Assembly: GCA_019188255.1 (NCBI GenBank)
Contig: JAETXT010000009.1
Location: 2,976,001 to 3,040,000 of the forward strand
Direction of reading: 5' to 3'
From: Verticillium longisporum
Taxonomy: Eukaryota > Ascomycota > Sordariomycetes > Glomerellales > Plectosphaerellaceae
DNA: 64,000 nucleotides
Below are positions 11,526 to 23,130 of this stretch, in pieces. The position numbers and the translations under genes were made by a program. The first letter of the stretch is position 1. Each line of letters starts with the position of its first letter. Under the pieces are notes generated by a model. That model saw nothing but the letters and a program-made list of their open reading frames with translations, made no database searches and had not been told where the DNA came from.

Positions 11526-13152
11526 ATGGAGCCAATTCTGAGGGCTGCGGCCTCTGGCCTCTGCACACGATGCTCGACCACCGCAAGGAGGCAATTAGTC
11601 GCCGGCAGACCTGTCGCTCATATTGCCCAAGCTACATCGGCCCACTCCATCCGTGCCATCCACTCGACAACACCGAGACGATCGAAAGGAAACACCGCCC
11701 CGGCAAGAGGCTTTGCTTCGACCTCCAAGGCTTCCTCGCAGACAGTTACAGCTTCCAAGACGATCGCTACGGAATATCAGCCTGCCTTGAAGCAGGACAA
11801 CCTCTTCCATTCGTACTCGAACAGTCCGATCCCAGCAATTCGTCGCCGCGCTGCGTTCATGAGGCAGCATGCCTACTGTTCTCATCCCGACCACCGGCCC
11901 ACACGGGTTCCAACTATCGCGCAAGATGGAGAAGAGGCGAAAGAGGGTGGTACCATGGCGCCTGCTCATGTTGACTTTGAGTGTCCCGACTGCGGCATCC
12001 CGGTGTCCTGCAGCAAGGAACACTGGATGGCCGACTACGAGTCGCACCTCGAGATTTGCGACCAGCTCCGCGAGATCAACGAGGATGATCATGACCTCCA
12101 CTCTGGTCGTGCGTTCCCTGAGTTTGAGATGGCCGAAGACCAGCTGCCCGAGGCTGTGGTCAACATGAGCAATTGGGATACCTTCATGTACACGCGAGAG
12201 TTCGATGCGATCAACGACGAGCGTAGTATGCGTCTGGTCACCAAGATGCTGACGTATCCCGTCACAATTGGCAGCATTCTCCATGAGCTCAGTCCGTACA
12301 GCCTGAGCAAGGGAGGCCGGTTGACAGGCGAGGGTATCCGAAGCTTGAGCGGTATGTTCTTCCTGGCCTCCATACGCATGTGAATTTCTGTAGGCTGATG
12401 ATCCTTACTAGCCCTCCGTTACACCCTTCATCCTCCCAAGAACGGCAAGGGCATTGATATCAAGAACCTACGACCCGAGGCGCCCCCAGTGCGCGTCTTT
12501 TGCCTGGGCGCCCGCGCCGAGTCTTCGCTGCCGAGGAATGTCTGGGTGCAGCTGGCGCACCTCTTCCCCGACAGCAAGATCCACCTCATCTTCATCGGAC
12601 CCGAGAGCATGGCGAACCGCGACGACGAATTCCCGCTGCCTGAGCGCACGGCGTCCAACCCCTTCGGCATGGTGGTCGAGGACCGGGTGTCGTCCAAGAT
12701 GAAGATCAGCACCATTGTTGACTACTACCACACGCTGCACACGGCGCAGTACTTTGCGCCGTATGATCCTTACTTCGACTGCTTCGTCCTGTTCCACCCG
12801 GGTCTGGGCCACCCGGCGAGTAGCCACGAGTGGACGGAAACGCTCCCGCAGCTGCTGGAGACCAAGGTGCCCATCATCGCGACGGGCTACACACAGTTCG
12901 ACATGGAGAGGGACATTGAGTGGGTCCGCAAGACAGCAGCCGGCGAGTTTGATATCCTCCTGGAGCCGGGTGAGAACCTCTTTAGGAGTCTGAGGTGGGA
13001 TATCAACGACCTCGACCCGCAAGATATCAGCTGTGGCAACTGGGGTGTCTGGGCGTTCCGTGGTAAACGGTATGTTGCTACAATTCTTCCCCCAAGTGAG
13101 ACAATGTAGATTGCTGACAGATGATAGCTACGAAACAACAATGAAGGAGTAG
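11526..13152 (+). CDS. mss51: Mss51, mitochondrial COX1 translation regulator
   Basis: Three exons, 11526-12351, 12412-13069 and 13128-13152, encode 502 residues. Both introns are short (60 and 58 nt) and the last exon has only 25 nt (RYETTMKE). The first 100 residues are Arg/Ser-rich and fit a mitochondrial targeting sequence. The zinc-binding Cys/His segment (HAYCSHPDH...FECPDCGIPVSC...HLEICDQL) is the fungal Mss51 type. The C-terminal half (LRPEAPPVRVFCLGARAESS, FVLFHPGLGHPA) is well conserved in the family. In yeast, Mss51 activates COX1 mRNA translation and chaperones new Cox1 at the inner membrane. It is read divergently from rse1. Confidence 0.93.
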
Positions 13153-13937
13153 GGCAAGGGCCTGTGAGGAGATGAGATGGGGGCCACGAGAGTTGATGCT
13201 GCGAGCTCTGTATAATAATGTATAGACGTGTATCATTTGTCGGCGCAGAGGATGCTTAGAGCACCTGTGTGAGCCCTATGCCGCTGTAGACCGATTGTTT
13301 ATGTACCCGACTCCTGCATATCGCATGATTGGTCATTACTACCTCAGACAAGTCTGAGCTTGCCTGTCGTCCTCAGCCTTGTTCTTGACTTGACGTTGTG
13401 CATGTCTGGCAGCAAGGCTACATAAGTCAGGGTATCTATCCATCCAGCAAGGCCAGCGCAGAGGGGAGTAAGAATAGGGGGATGCGGCCCCTGAAGGTGC
13501 AGGTGCAGGGAAGAACTTATGCACGAGCTGGGGGATGCTTTTAGCGGGCTGCAGTGCACGGTTCAGGGGAGTCCCGCTACCTGAAGTACCTAGCTTCGGA
13601 CCCAAGTACCTACAGCTAACGCAGCCAGGCCCGTGGCATCTACCTAGTACTTGCTTAGGAGGTACCTTAGGTACTGCTCATTTTGGGTGCATGCGGTCAA
13701 CCGCCCGTCTCCAGATCTTCAGCACTCATGCTTGTCAACGGCTGCCCACCGACCAAACCCACTCTCCCCGGGGCCAATCTTTCTCCCTGCATACACCCAA
13801 TCTTGACGACATCTCACGCCAGCCCGGCCCTCGTCCCAAAAGCTGGACCTGGACCTGGACCTACTCGCTGCATCTGGATCTGCACGGCAAACCATGACAC
13901 GCCGCCGTCGCACCGCTCCAGATCAAGGTGACCAGCC
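13153..13937. other. Intergenic with TACCTA/AGGTA motifs
   Basis: No gene seen. Between 13580 and 13680 there are repeated TACCTA and AGGTACCTTAGGTAC elements, the same motif family as at 829 and 49200. The last 60 bases are C-rich and contain GGACCT repeats (13845-13860). Confidence 0.5.
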
Positions 13938-16900
13938 ATGACAGCGGCAGCTCCCGTGCGCGCATCGACCCCGCGTCCCAAGGCGGCTGCAACAACTAGC
14001 ACCTCATCCCACGCGGCCACCGCACCAGCAGCCGCCGCCTCGGCCTTCACATCCAGGCCCGGTGCCCCTCCGCCAGCCGCTCCTCGACCTCCGCCGCCAG
14101 TCGTCCCCGTGACCCGACGGTCCAAGCGGCCTCTGTCCACCGACTTCCTCTCCGACGATGCCACCGCCGCCTTCGTTCGCCGTGTCCTCTGCCCCCAGCA
14201 CCAAGCTGGCAACGGCACGCCGCCGCCTCTCGAGGACCTCCTCCCGCCCTTGACGAGCCGAAACGATGTCGACTTGCAGCTATATGCCTTGCTGGCTGTC
14301 ATTTTGAGGGACTTTGTCCAGGCCTGGTACTCCAAGATCACATCAGACGAGACCTTTGTCGCCGAGATCCTGCAGATCATCGCACACTGCACGAGAGCGC
14401 TCGAGCAGCGCCTACGAAAGGTGGACTTGGAGAGCCTGCTTTTGGACGAGCTGCCAGATCTCCTGGACAACCACATCACAGGTTTGCGCCCTTTGTCACA
14501 GGACCTAGAACGCTCGCTGACGGTGTGACCAAAATCAGCCTATCGCACTGCTCATAATCCAGTGGCACGACCGCCGACGCAAGTGAACCCTCGAGATATA
14601 TACCATGCTCTCTGTCCGCTGGTGCCTCTGTCACCCGTTCCGAAGCCCGAAGACCCCGAGTCCGCTGCAAAGCAGCAGGAGAACGAGACAATGTACCGGC
14701 AGCTCTTGGTGCAGGGCGTCTTGGCCATACTGCTGCCGACAGAGGATCTCGAAAACGAGTGTCTGACGGCTCTCGTTGGCCAGATCTTGTCGGAGCTCAT
14801 CATTGGCAATGTCTTTATCAACAAACTTGCGCAGCCTTGGATGTTATGGGAGATCATGATCATCCTCGTCAGGGTATTGGGCAAGAGAGAGCCGGAAAAG
14901 ACAACGCTAGAAGAGGGTGTGGCCGAGGCACTGTCGCCAGACGCGCCCATCATCGAGCCGGAATCCTCAACACGGGGATGGTCTTTCCAAGGCATCTTCT
15001 GGGGCGTCATCCAATGGCTGTTCATGGCGTTCACGGTGGTACAGCTCGTCGTGCTGACCCTCGCCTCCTCGTCCTCGTTGCCCGCCAGGTCGACACCAGC
15101 CTTGGATGCAAAGCATTCTCTAGCAGGTTCTGGATCCGCCACGAAAGCAGCCAAAGCCAACGCCTCCAAGCCAGTCAAGGCACCCATCGTCACCTTCAAG
15201 CTGTGGAGCTGCATCTCTAGCTTGATCGAGCTCGATGCTCGCACGCCGTGGCTGAGCGGAGCCCTCTCCATGCTTCAGTTCGGCGCTGTCAGTGGTCCGG
15301 CGAAACTCGCAGGCCTCGACGGTCCTCTCGACAGGTAGGTCACCGTGTCTTTCTTGTTTCGTATTTGAACCCCCCTCTCGGCGACCATTTGATCATTTCG
15401 CCGCATAAGCCCCAGGTCACTGGACGAGGCATCGCTCCAGTGAGCTGCCAGCATGACCTTGCTGTACCAGTGTGCACAATGTGACCCCGTGGCCCAGAAT
15501 CTTGGGCTCACCCTCCTCCCCTTAGCGACAGGCAGCTGAAAGAAAGGTGGGAGGGTGGGCAGCGGGACAACTCGGGTCCGAGCCACGAAACATATCGTAT
15601 CGGCCATCAATTAACAAACACCAACATCACTGTACGACCTACATGGCTCCTGTTATGAGCACCAGAGACGGCCTATCCCCATCCACGCCGCCCTCACAAA
15701 CTACAACGCCAAAGCGCAGCGGCCGCCAATGACGTGGACAGAGGGCGAGACTCGTGTCCGATATTCTTCGCGAGGTGGTTCCCCGAGTCATCCCTCCCTC
15801 CAACCGTACGCCTCGTTTTCTCTGCGTTAAGCGCCCACATCCGCCAGTCATTGTCCGCGGACGTGCCAGGGACCGCCAAGCACGCTCTCACTCGCTACCA
15901 GACCCAGGTCATCTCGTTCACCACGACTGGCCTGTCTGGATTGATTTTTAATCCCCCACAACCAAGTTGATCGTCCATCGCCTGGACTAGTCGCCGCTGC
16001 CGCCGGTTTCCATCACCCGTCTTCTGTGGCTGCCGCCATGGCTCTATCGAGCTCCATGGCTTGGCCAGGCCGGATGCCAAGCTCGAACGGCGAAGGACCA
16101 GGGACCAGATATCCCTCGGATCCGCGCTGCAAAAACCAAAGCAGCTTGGACGCCAGGAACCAAACCATACGACCCCTGGCATTCGAACAGCTCTTTGTTG
16201 GGACATCGTTCGATTCCCGTACTTGGCTGACGGCAGCAGTCGCCGTTCACGACATCGACCGCCTCGTCTTGGCCTAGCGTTGGGCCTCGGTCTGGCTACA
16301 TCCACCCTCCATCACGGAGCCTAAAGCTCGCGAGACAAACACTACCTCTGTCACATATCACTGAGAGCGGTTTTGCTTGCACCCCCGGCCGCCAGGATCA
16401 TGGCCTTCCACACTTGAGCTCTACCCTTCACATCCAATCTGTGCGTTCCGAGAGTCCACCCCGCACCAAGAACCCGCGAGGCCTGGACATCCGACCCCCT
16501 TTGCCCCTGGCCCTAGTCAAGCCTCAAATTTTGCGTGTTCTCGCCTTCATTTCGATTGTACAATCCGCCCCCGCCACAACCCCAGTCCGATATCAATCAC
16601 ACCTTGCCGTCTGTGCCTCTTAGACCAAGACGTCTTAGTCGATCATTGTCAATCTCGCTGCTACGCCTTGTGGTCGTACGGTCACTTGCCTGCTCGCCAG
16701 TGCGTCTGGCTGCCGTTTCTGGCCCCTTCCCCTGTCCGATCACCACAGCTTCCTACCACACCCTTCAGATCCCTTCCCCTTTGAGGCCAAAGCTGCTCCA
16801 CACCCCTTCTCGTCCTCACACACATGAAGCACGCACGTTCCGTTGCATCTCAGAACCACAGATGTGCACAAGGCGACACGAGGCTGACAAGCCACAGACT

Positions 16901-17447
16901 CCTCTCCCACGCAATCCACAGCCGCCTCCTCGACTTGTCCCTCCTCCCTACACTCCTGCGCGCCACTCGCGGCGCTCTGTTCCCTAACAACGCCCAGGGC
17001 GTCTCGTCTCTCACGCCGCCCGCCGACGAGAGCCAGCTGCGCGCCCTGCGCCGCCGTTGCGCTAGCGCCCTCTTGGCCCTGGTGCCGAGGTGGCTGTCTC
17101 GCTTCTACCTCAGCGGGCGAGGCCTCGGTCTCCGCTCGCGGACCGTTCCGAGTCGCGGTCTCAGTGGCCGTGGCGAGCTAGCGACGGCGCGGGAAGAGGG
17201 CGAACGGGATGTTGGCACTAGTGGCGGGCAAGCTTCGACGGAGGAGCGCGAGGAAAGCGAGGAGGATAGGGCGGCGGAGGAGGAGCGGGTTCTGAGCGAG
17301 ATTGAGGAGGGGATACTGGACGTCTGCTCTGACGAGTACTGTAACAGACACCTCATGTATGGCATTCTAGAGCTCATATTGGTGCGGCTCATGCCCGAGC
17401 TGGCGGAAAAGGGGGTGGCCGAGCTCTGGGACGAAAGGTTAAGCTGA
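13938..17447 (+). CDS. PXA-domain membrane protein with 1.56 kb intron
   Basis: Three exons, 13938-14481, 14539-15334 and 16898-17447, give 629 residues. The N-terminus is a low-complexity Ala/Pro/Thr region. The PXA domain (about residues 70-330) carries DVDLQLYALLAVILRDFVQAWYSKIT and LVQGVLAILLPTEDLENECL. A hydrophobic segment, GIFWGVIQWLFMAFTVVQLVVL, follows. The third exon supplies AIHSRLLDLSLLPTLLRATRG, an acidic linker and the tail YCNRHLMYGILELILVRLMPELAEKGV, which belongs to the same family. PXA (PX-associated) domains occur in endosomal and ER lipid-contact proteins of the sorting-nexin and Mdm1 type. The junction 15334/16898 is phase-exact (AG + A) with GTAGGT and CACAG borders. The 1563 nt intron is far longer than any other here. 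If it is wrong, exon 3 could be a separate gene starting at 16824. Confidence 0.75.
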
Positions 17448-18249
17448 TACCCGCATTTACTTTTACGTTTACTTTTTGCTGTTGAATCACTTGTGTGCCA
17501 TTCTCGAGGTGACAGCCCTTCACCATATCCTTCCTGCCCTTTCATTGCGTTGCATGCAGGCTTGAGGTTGTCAAGAAAGACGTCAAGAGGAAGAACAGAC
17601 TCGCTGATTCGATTACGTGCTGAAAGGAAAAGAAGGGGGGGGAAGGGAGGGCCAACTCCCCGAAACTAAAAAATGTAGATAGGGGCCGCCCGTCGGGTTC
17701 TTTGTCTTTCAATCTCTCAGTGTGTGTCCGGGTTGTCGGGTGCTCCCCTTTCCTCGCCTGCGCTTTGGAGTGGGGGGGAAGGAGTCTGGCAGTCCGGGCT
17801 CGCCAGCCTCGCCGGACGTTCCCCTTTTCCCCTTGCTCTCCCGTCGTTGTTCCCGTGCCTTCCTTTCCGTCAGCTGCTGTTGTATTTTCCTCGCCAGACT
17901 GAATCGCGTGTCTTCTTCTTCCTCTGCGGATCGGCCCCGATGCGGGTATCACCGTCGGTCCGTTGCCCTTCCCCCTTGCTCAACAAAGCCCCCGCCCCGG
18001 GCCCCTCTCCGAATCCCTTCCCAGGTCTCCGAGGAGACGACTTTGGAAATGATGAAAATAAGCCATTAACACAAACATTGGTATCGTGGCGCAGCAGCCG
18101 CGTATGAACCCAGATTCCCCTGCGGGAGTCGAAGAAATGTACAGACAGATCCTCTTCCTCTCTTCCTCAGACTCGCTCCTTTGCTCTCCGAACTATGATG
18201 GAAGACTGGCTGCGTGCATATATGTCTGTCCAGGAAACGATGTATGGAA

Positions 18250-18281
<32 letters not shown>

Positions 18282-19146
18282 AAGCCGGAGAAGAGGAGAA
18301 AGAAAGAGAAAAGTGAATGTTTGAAAACAAGAAAAGAAAAAAAAATGCTGACGGGGTTTCCAGACGGGAAGTAGTTGCCTAAGAGAAAATCAAACAAAAC
18401 AAAGTCGAAAAAAGGGGCAAGTAGTTGTGTATTTTCCGCGTGAGCAGGTGAGAAAATAAGTCTTCCCTTCAGTCGAGGAGGGTGGAAGAAGTAATGTCGA
18501 GTAAGGCGTATCGTGGATTGTTGTTTTTGTGTCGAGGGGGGGCGAGTGGTCAGAGAGATGTACACCGGGGGTGCATTCGCCGGATTGCTCCCTCCGCCCA
18601 AGTTCCGCGTTGGGTTCGATGATAGGTCGCCCATGCCAGTGCCCAGCGTGTAGCGCCGTCGTGGCACGGGATACCGAAAGATGTCCATGCCGGTGCATCC
18701 TCTCAGGCCCAGTGGTCCGAATCGTCCCGTCGTGTTCTGCCGGCAGGCCCTGAAGCCAGTGTACCTCGTCGTGAGACGTCAGTCGTGTATATCTGAGCCG
18801 AGCGTTCCCCCGCGAGGGCTGCGCTTGTGCTGGTTTTCCTTGCCGACGGTAGCCGGGCACCTGTCGTGTTTTGTTTCTGTCCTTTGCAGGATCGTTGTCT
18901 GTTTGTTGTAGAACCCCCCTTTCTCACCATCTTCGTCCCAGAATAGTCGGTCCCTACGATGGAATTCCTTTCCATCGTCCCAAAATGCTGTAATTCGACC
19001 ATCGAACGCTAAACTGTCGTTCGTGAAGCAAAGCCAACGCCGTGACGAACAATGATGATAATCTCCCATGTGCGAAAAAATGGCCAGACACCTGATGGCC
19101 TCGTATGTGGCCAGTCCAGTCCCCATGTACGACCGAGAGCCTACAT
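17448..19146. other. Convergent 3' region, PXA gene and CENP-B-type gene
   Basis: No gene recognised in 1.7 kb. It contains a GA dinucleotide run at about 18254-18284 and otherwise C/T-rich DNA. Much of it may be long 3' untranslated region of either gene. Confidence 0.45.
18254..18284. repeat. GA dinucleotide microsatellite
   Basis: An uninterrupted AG/GA run of about 25-30 bases inside purine-rich DNA. Confidence 0.85.
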
Positions 19147-20726
19147 TCAACCAGACATGGTCGCCTCGACATGCTGGTTCGTTGTTGGCGGCGGCGGCAT
19201 CTCCGAATCGCCTTCCGGTATTCTCGAAAGACCGCCGATGGCCGTGACGTTGATCGACTTGGTCGCTTGCTGCTGGTGGATGCGAAGTTTCTCCGTCAGC
19301 CGCAGGACGGTCGCGTATTCGTTTTGGTCGACAAAGCCGTTGGAAGCGTTGCTTTGGATAAAGTTGAGCAACGTATCTGCTGCCCTCCGGGCGTCCTCCT
19401 GCGTGGGCGACGTCGGAGAAGAGCCAACAGGGGTCGACGACAAACCGCTGTTGATCGGAGTGGTGGTTGACCGCCCAGCCATGCTGCTGTTGCTGCTGCT
19501 GTGATGCAGATGCGGTGACGAGGCGATGGCGTTGTCGATGCCGAACGGAGCTGCGTTCACCTCGTGGACAGGAGACTCCAGAGCCGAGGAAGGGGCGGTC
19601 GCCGAGGGGTGAAACCTCGGGGTTGAAGGCTCTGTCGTAGTACCCGCTGCGTTCATGTACTCCAGATCCAGGGTTGGGAAGGTTTGGCTCCTCGGCCGCG
19701 AGAAGTTGGAGCCTGCGCCCACTTGCATTTGGCGAGTCTGATCGGGTGCGAGGAAACTGCCAACATTTGGATCTGGCGAAAAGGTGAATGGACCTGTGGG
19801 ACTCAGCGCACCACCCGAGAAAGAGGACGCCGCTGCGTCAGTAAAGGCACTGTTGAGAGACGTCGTGCTATGCGAGTTTGCGTGCTTGTACGAGTTGCCG
19901 TCTGGAGAGTAGGGGATGAACCCGAGGCCGTTGTTGTGTGCGTCCTCGTCGCTCCGGTCTGCCGAGAGGGGCGAAGGCTGTCCCGTAGGCGACGTGGTTG
20001 ACATGATGCCGTGCGTCAGCGATGGCGAGGCAGAGAGTTTCGCATGATCGATTATGCTCGTCTCAGATGCCCTCCGCAACAACCTCGGTTGACCGATACC
20101 GTTCTTCTGCTTGAACTTCTCCAGCCACGAGCCGTTCAACAAGGCCTTGAACTGGCTTTCCGACTCGCCACCGACGGTCAGACGAAAGTGACGAGCCTGT
20201 TGCAGGATCTCCTCGTCTGAAATGTCAGCCCCGTAGCGTGTCTTCCTTTTGTTGACCCAGGATGACAAAGCCTTCTCAAAGTCTGGCAGCTTCTTCTGGT
20301 TGCGCTTGACCGGAGATTGCGTCCTATCCTCCGGGAAGAGATACTTCTCCTTGTTACGAAGGACCTTTGATACAGTACTAGATGCAAAATCAGACCGGTT
20401 GAGCCACGGGCTCGCGTGTTACCGCTCGTGTCACCTACCTCCTTTCGACGCCGAACATGGCACCGATTTCGGTCTGCTTCATGTTGGGGTTGTCCATATG
20501 GTACTGGCACATCCTGCGCCTGTCGTCATCTGTCAGAGTCTTCCGCGGCGCTGATTGCTGCATGCCCAACGGCCTGGCAGGCTTGGACGAAGGCGAGACA
20601 CCCAGCACGGGCGGCATCTGTAAAGGGGGCGCCGACTGAGCCGAGTAGCTGCTGCGGTTTTGCACGAAATTACTTGGCCATGCTCCCTGGGGTATCGTGA
20701 GCATGGCAAGTTGTGTATGCGACCGA

Positions 20727-20770
<44 letters not shown>

Positions 20771-21031
20771 AGGAGGCAAAATAGGTTGTAGAGGCGCCGG
20801 TGGAGGAGGCATCCTGCTGATGGATTCTGATGGCAACCCGTGCGGAGTGTGAGAACCATAACCAAACCCATAGTCGGGCATGGCGCTCTGATGATACGAG
20901 TTCATGTCGCCCCAGCCGTCGTTGACGTTGTGGCTGGCGGCAGTGTTCTGATGGTGGTTTGTAAAAGATTGGTCCGTGGCAAGATGACTCTCCTGGTCCA
21001 CGCCAGTTGAGCCCATCATGGCGTGTTGCAT
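19147..21031 (-). CDS. CENP-B-type HTH DNA-binding regulator
   Basis: Two minus-strand exons, 21031-20439 and 20377-19147, with a 61 nt intron, give 607 residues. The N-terminal 100 residues are Gln/His/Pro-rich with a pure polyglutamine run (about 20735-20775). Then comes a helix-turn-helix of the CENP-B N-terminal/psq type (RKTLTDDDRRRMCQYH...TEIGAMFGVERSTVSKVL), split by the intron at ERS. A second HTH of the CENPB/Tc5 type follows (FEKALSSWVNKRKTRYGADISD...ARHFRLTVGG...WLEKFKQKNGI). The C-terminus is Ser/Pro-rich without a DDE transposase domain. This is a pogo/Tc5-derived DNA-binding module used by a host gene, probably a transcription or chromatin factor. Target genes are unknown. It is preceded by a very long gene-free region. 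Confidence 0.8.
20735..20775 (-). repeat. CAG/CAA (polyGln) tract
   Basis: A run of CAG and CAA codons inside the CENP-B-type gene encodes about 15 Gln. Interruption by CAA codons should slow expansion. Confidence 0.85.
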
Positions 21032-22424
21032 TTCCTGTTTGTTATGTCTCAACCTTCTCTTCACGCAGAAGCATAAAAGCAAGGGCCCCGACGCTGGAGG
21101 TCAGCAGCAAGCGACCTTGAGCGTTGGTTCCAGGTGAAGGGAGCCGGACGACACAACACGCGCGGGAGGGAGGAAGAACTCGCGCCGTGCGCGGAGGTGT
21201 GGTTGTCCTGATGACTGGTAGGATGCCCAGATGTGGGGGAACTCTGTTCCCAGTAGGGTATCTGATCGGGTTGGACTCATAGATGGGAGGCATGCATGAT
21301 AGGTCGAGGGGGGGCAATTGGTTTCTGAACGACGGCGTATAAGCGGTCTGCGTGTCGTGGGGAGACGTCGAGGCGGAGGGCAGGATAGGACAGGAGATGG
21401 CGGGTGGTTCAGGGATGCAATGCAGGTGCGTCGGAGGTGCAGCAAGCAACTGGGGGGGGTCAAGACGGGATGGGTGGGTGGATGAATGGTCAGTTTGGCG
21501 GCGGCACGTCTCCTCATGGAAGAGGAGGGCTGGGCTCCGCTAAATGTCCTTGACCCTGTATGTTTTGGAGGCGGCAGCGGGCTGGACGGACGGACGCAAC
21601 GGCACGATGCAGTCTCGGGCTCTTCCAGTAGCCCATCGATGAACGTATGGTATCCCAGTCGGTCGAGATTGTTTCGACAACCCCTTGCCGGCGCGTGAAG
21701 CAGGGACAAAGCGAGAGGGAGAGAGAGAGCGCGCGAGAGAGAGAGAGGCGGATTCCGGTCGTTGGGTTGGTGCTCCGATGCTCGACTGAGAGAGAGGGGG
21801 GCGTATAAGCTGACGGACCCAGAAGCGCTGCAGTGGAGGATGTGCCGGAACGCTGCACACTGCACAGCGTTAAAGAGCGTCTCGGCGGCAAGCGATGGGG
21901 TTCGATAGACCGACCCGTCGACAGGGGCAGCGGAGGAGACGAGATCGGTTCAACGGGCTGTTTGCTGCAAGGCGAGAAAGCTGCAATGCAGTGCTGGGTC
22001 AGTCGGTCGAGGGGAGAGATGGGATATCAGACGGGCATGTACGATGGAGTGTGCAGACAACGGTAATACAACACAGACCAGAGAGCTTGAGCTTCGGAGG
22101 TGGGCCACCTGGGTAGGTAGGTCATATGTATTGTGGTATGCACACGAGCGTCGGCTGCTGAGGGTTGTCCTCGAAGTACCGGCAAGAGTGAAGAGTAGAA
22201 GAAGAGGGGGTGGGAGGGGTGTGTGATTTCCTCTGGTACGGGGGGTGGAAAGGAAGGGGGATGAATCTCTTAGGAAGATGGGTTGAGAGAGAGGCCTTGA
22301 AGGGTTGAGATGGGTCCTCCAACAACGAGCCCACCCTATCGACGAGAGGGAATCAGAGGGGTGAGGAGGAGAAGCACAAGATGAAGTGACCAGGGGGTGT
22401 AGAAGGGCTTGAGGCTTGATGCCT

Positions 22425-22439
22425 GGGGGGGGGGGGGGG
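22425..22439. repeat. G homopolymer (15)
   Basis: Fifteen consecutive G. This is relevant to assembly accuracy and capable of G-quadruplex formation with neighbouring G runs. Confidence 0.8.
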
Positions 22440-23085
22440 TTGGGTGGAGGGGGCAGAGAGATCGGTGAAAGACAAGGCCAGGCCGGCCCAGGGACGGATG
22501 TACGAAGGTGACGCTCAAAGCAGGAAGGCCAGGCGGGAAGTATCAAAGGCAAGGCCAGGCCGAGCATGCTTGTCAGATGGCGGGAGGAGAGAGTTGCGGC
22601 CGGGGCAGATCGAGACGGGACGGACTGATGAAAGCCAGCCACCAGCTCCAGGGGTCCCATCCATCCATGCTCGTCCTGGCAACAGAGAGCTTGATCCGGT
22701 GGAGGTAATAAGGTAGGTTGTTATGGCAAGACTCGAGACGAGACAAGACGAGACGCCGGATGATGTGGAGAGTGTGCCAGGCCAGGCAAGGCTAAGAGAT
22801 GAGATGCGATGCGCGATTGCTTTCCTCGTCTTTTTCCTTCCTGTCTTGTCCTGGCTGTTCCGTTCGGACCTCTGTGTTGTACGCTCGGCCGACAATGAAT
22901 CTTCAGACCACTTTGTGTTCTTCACGAGCATTCGAAGTCCAAGCAAGGTAAAAGCTGTGGCACACTCGAGCTCCTCAGCTTCCGCCTTCTGCTACTCGGT
23001 CGGTCAGTCTCACCAACAGCCACACCGCGCCCTGAGCCAGGGATTCCGCAAGCGCGCGTGGTTCCAAGGATCAACGAAAGCCAAC

Positions 23086-23130
23086 TCTCCCTCTCTCTCT
23101 CTGTCTCTCTCTCTGTCTCTCTCTCTCTCA
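23086..23130. repeat. CT dinucleotide tract
   Basis: CTCTCT runs interrupted by GTCTCT, about 45 bases. Confidence 0.8.
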
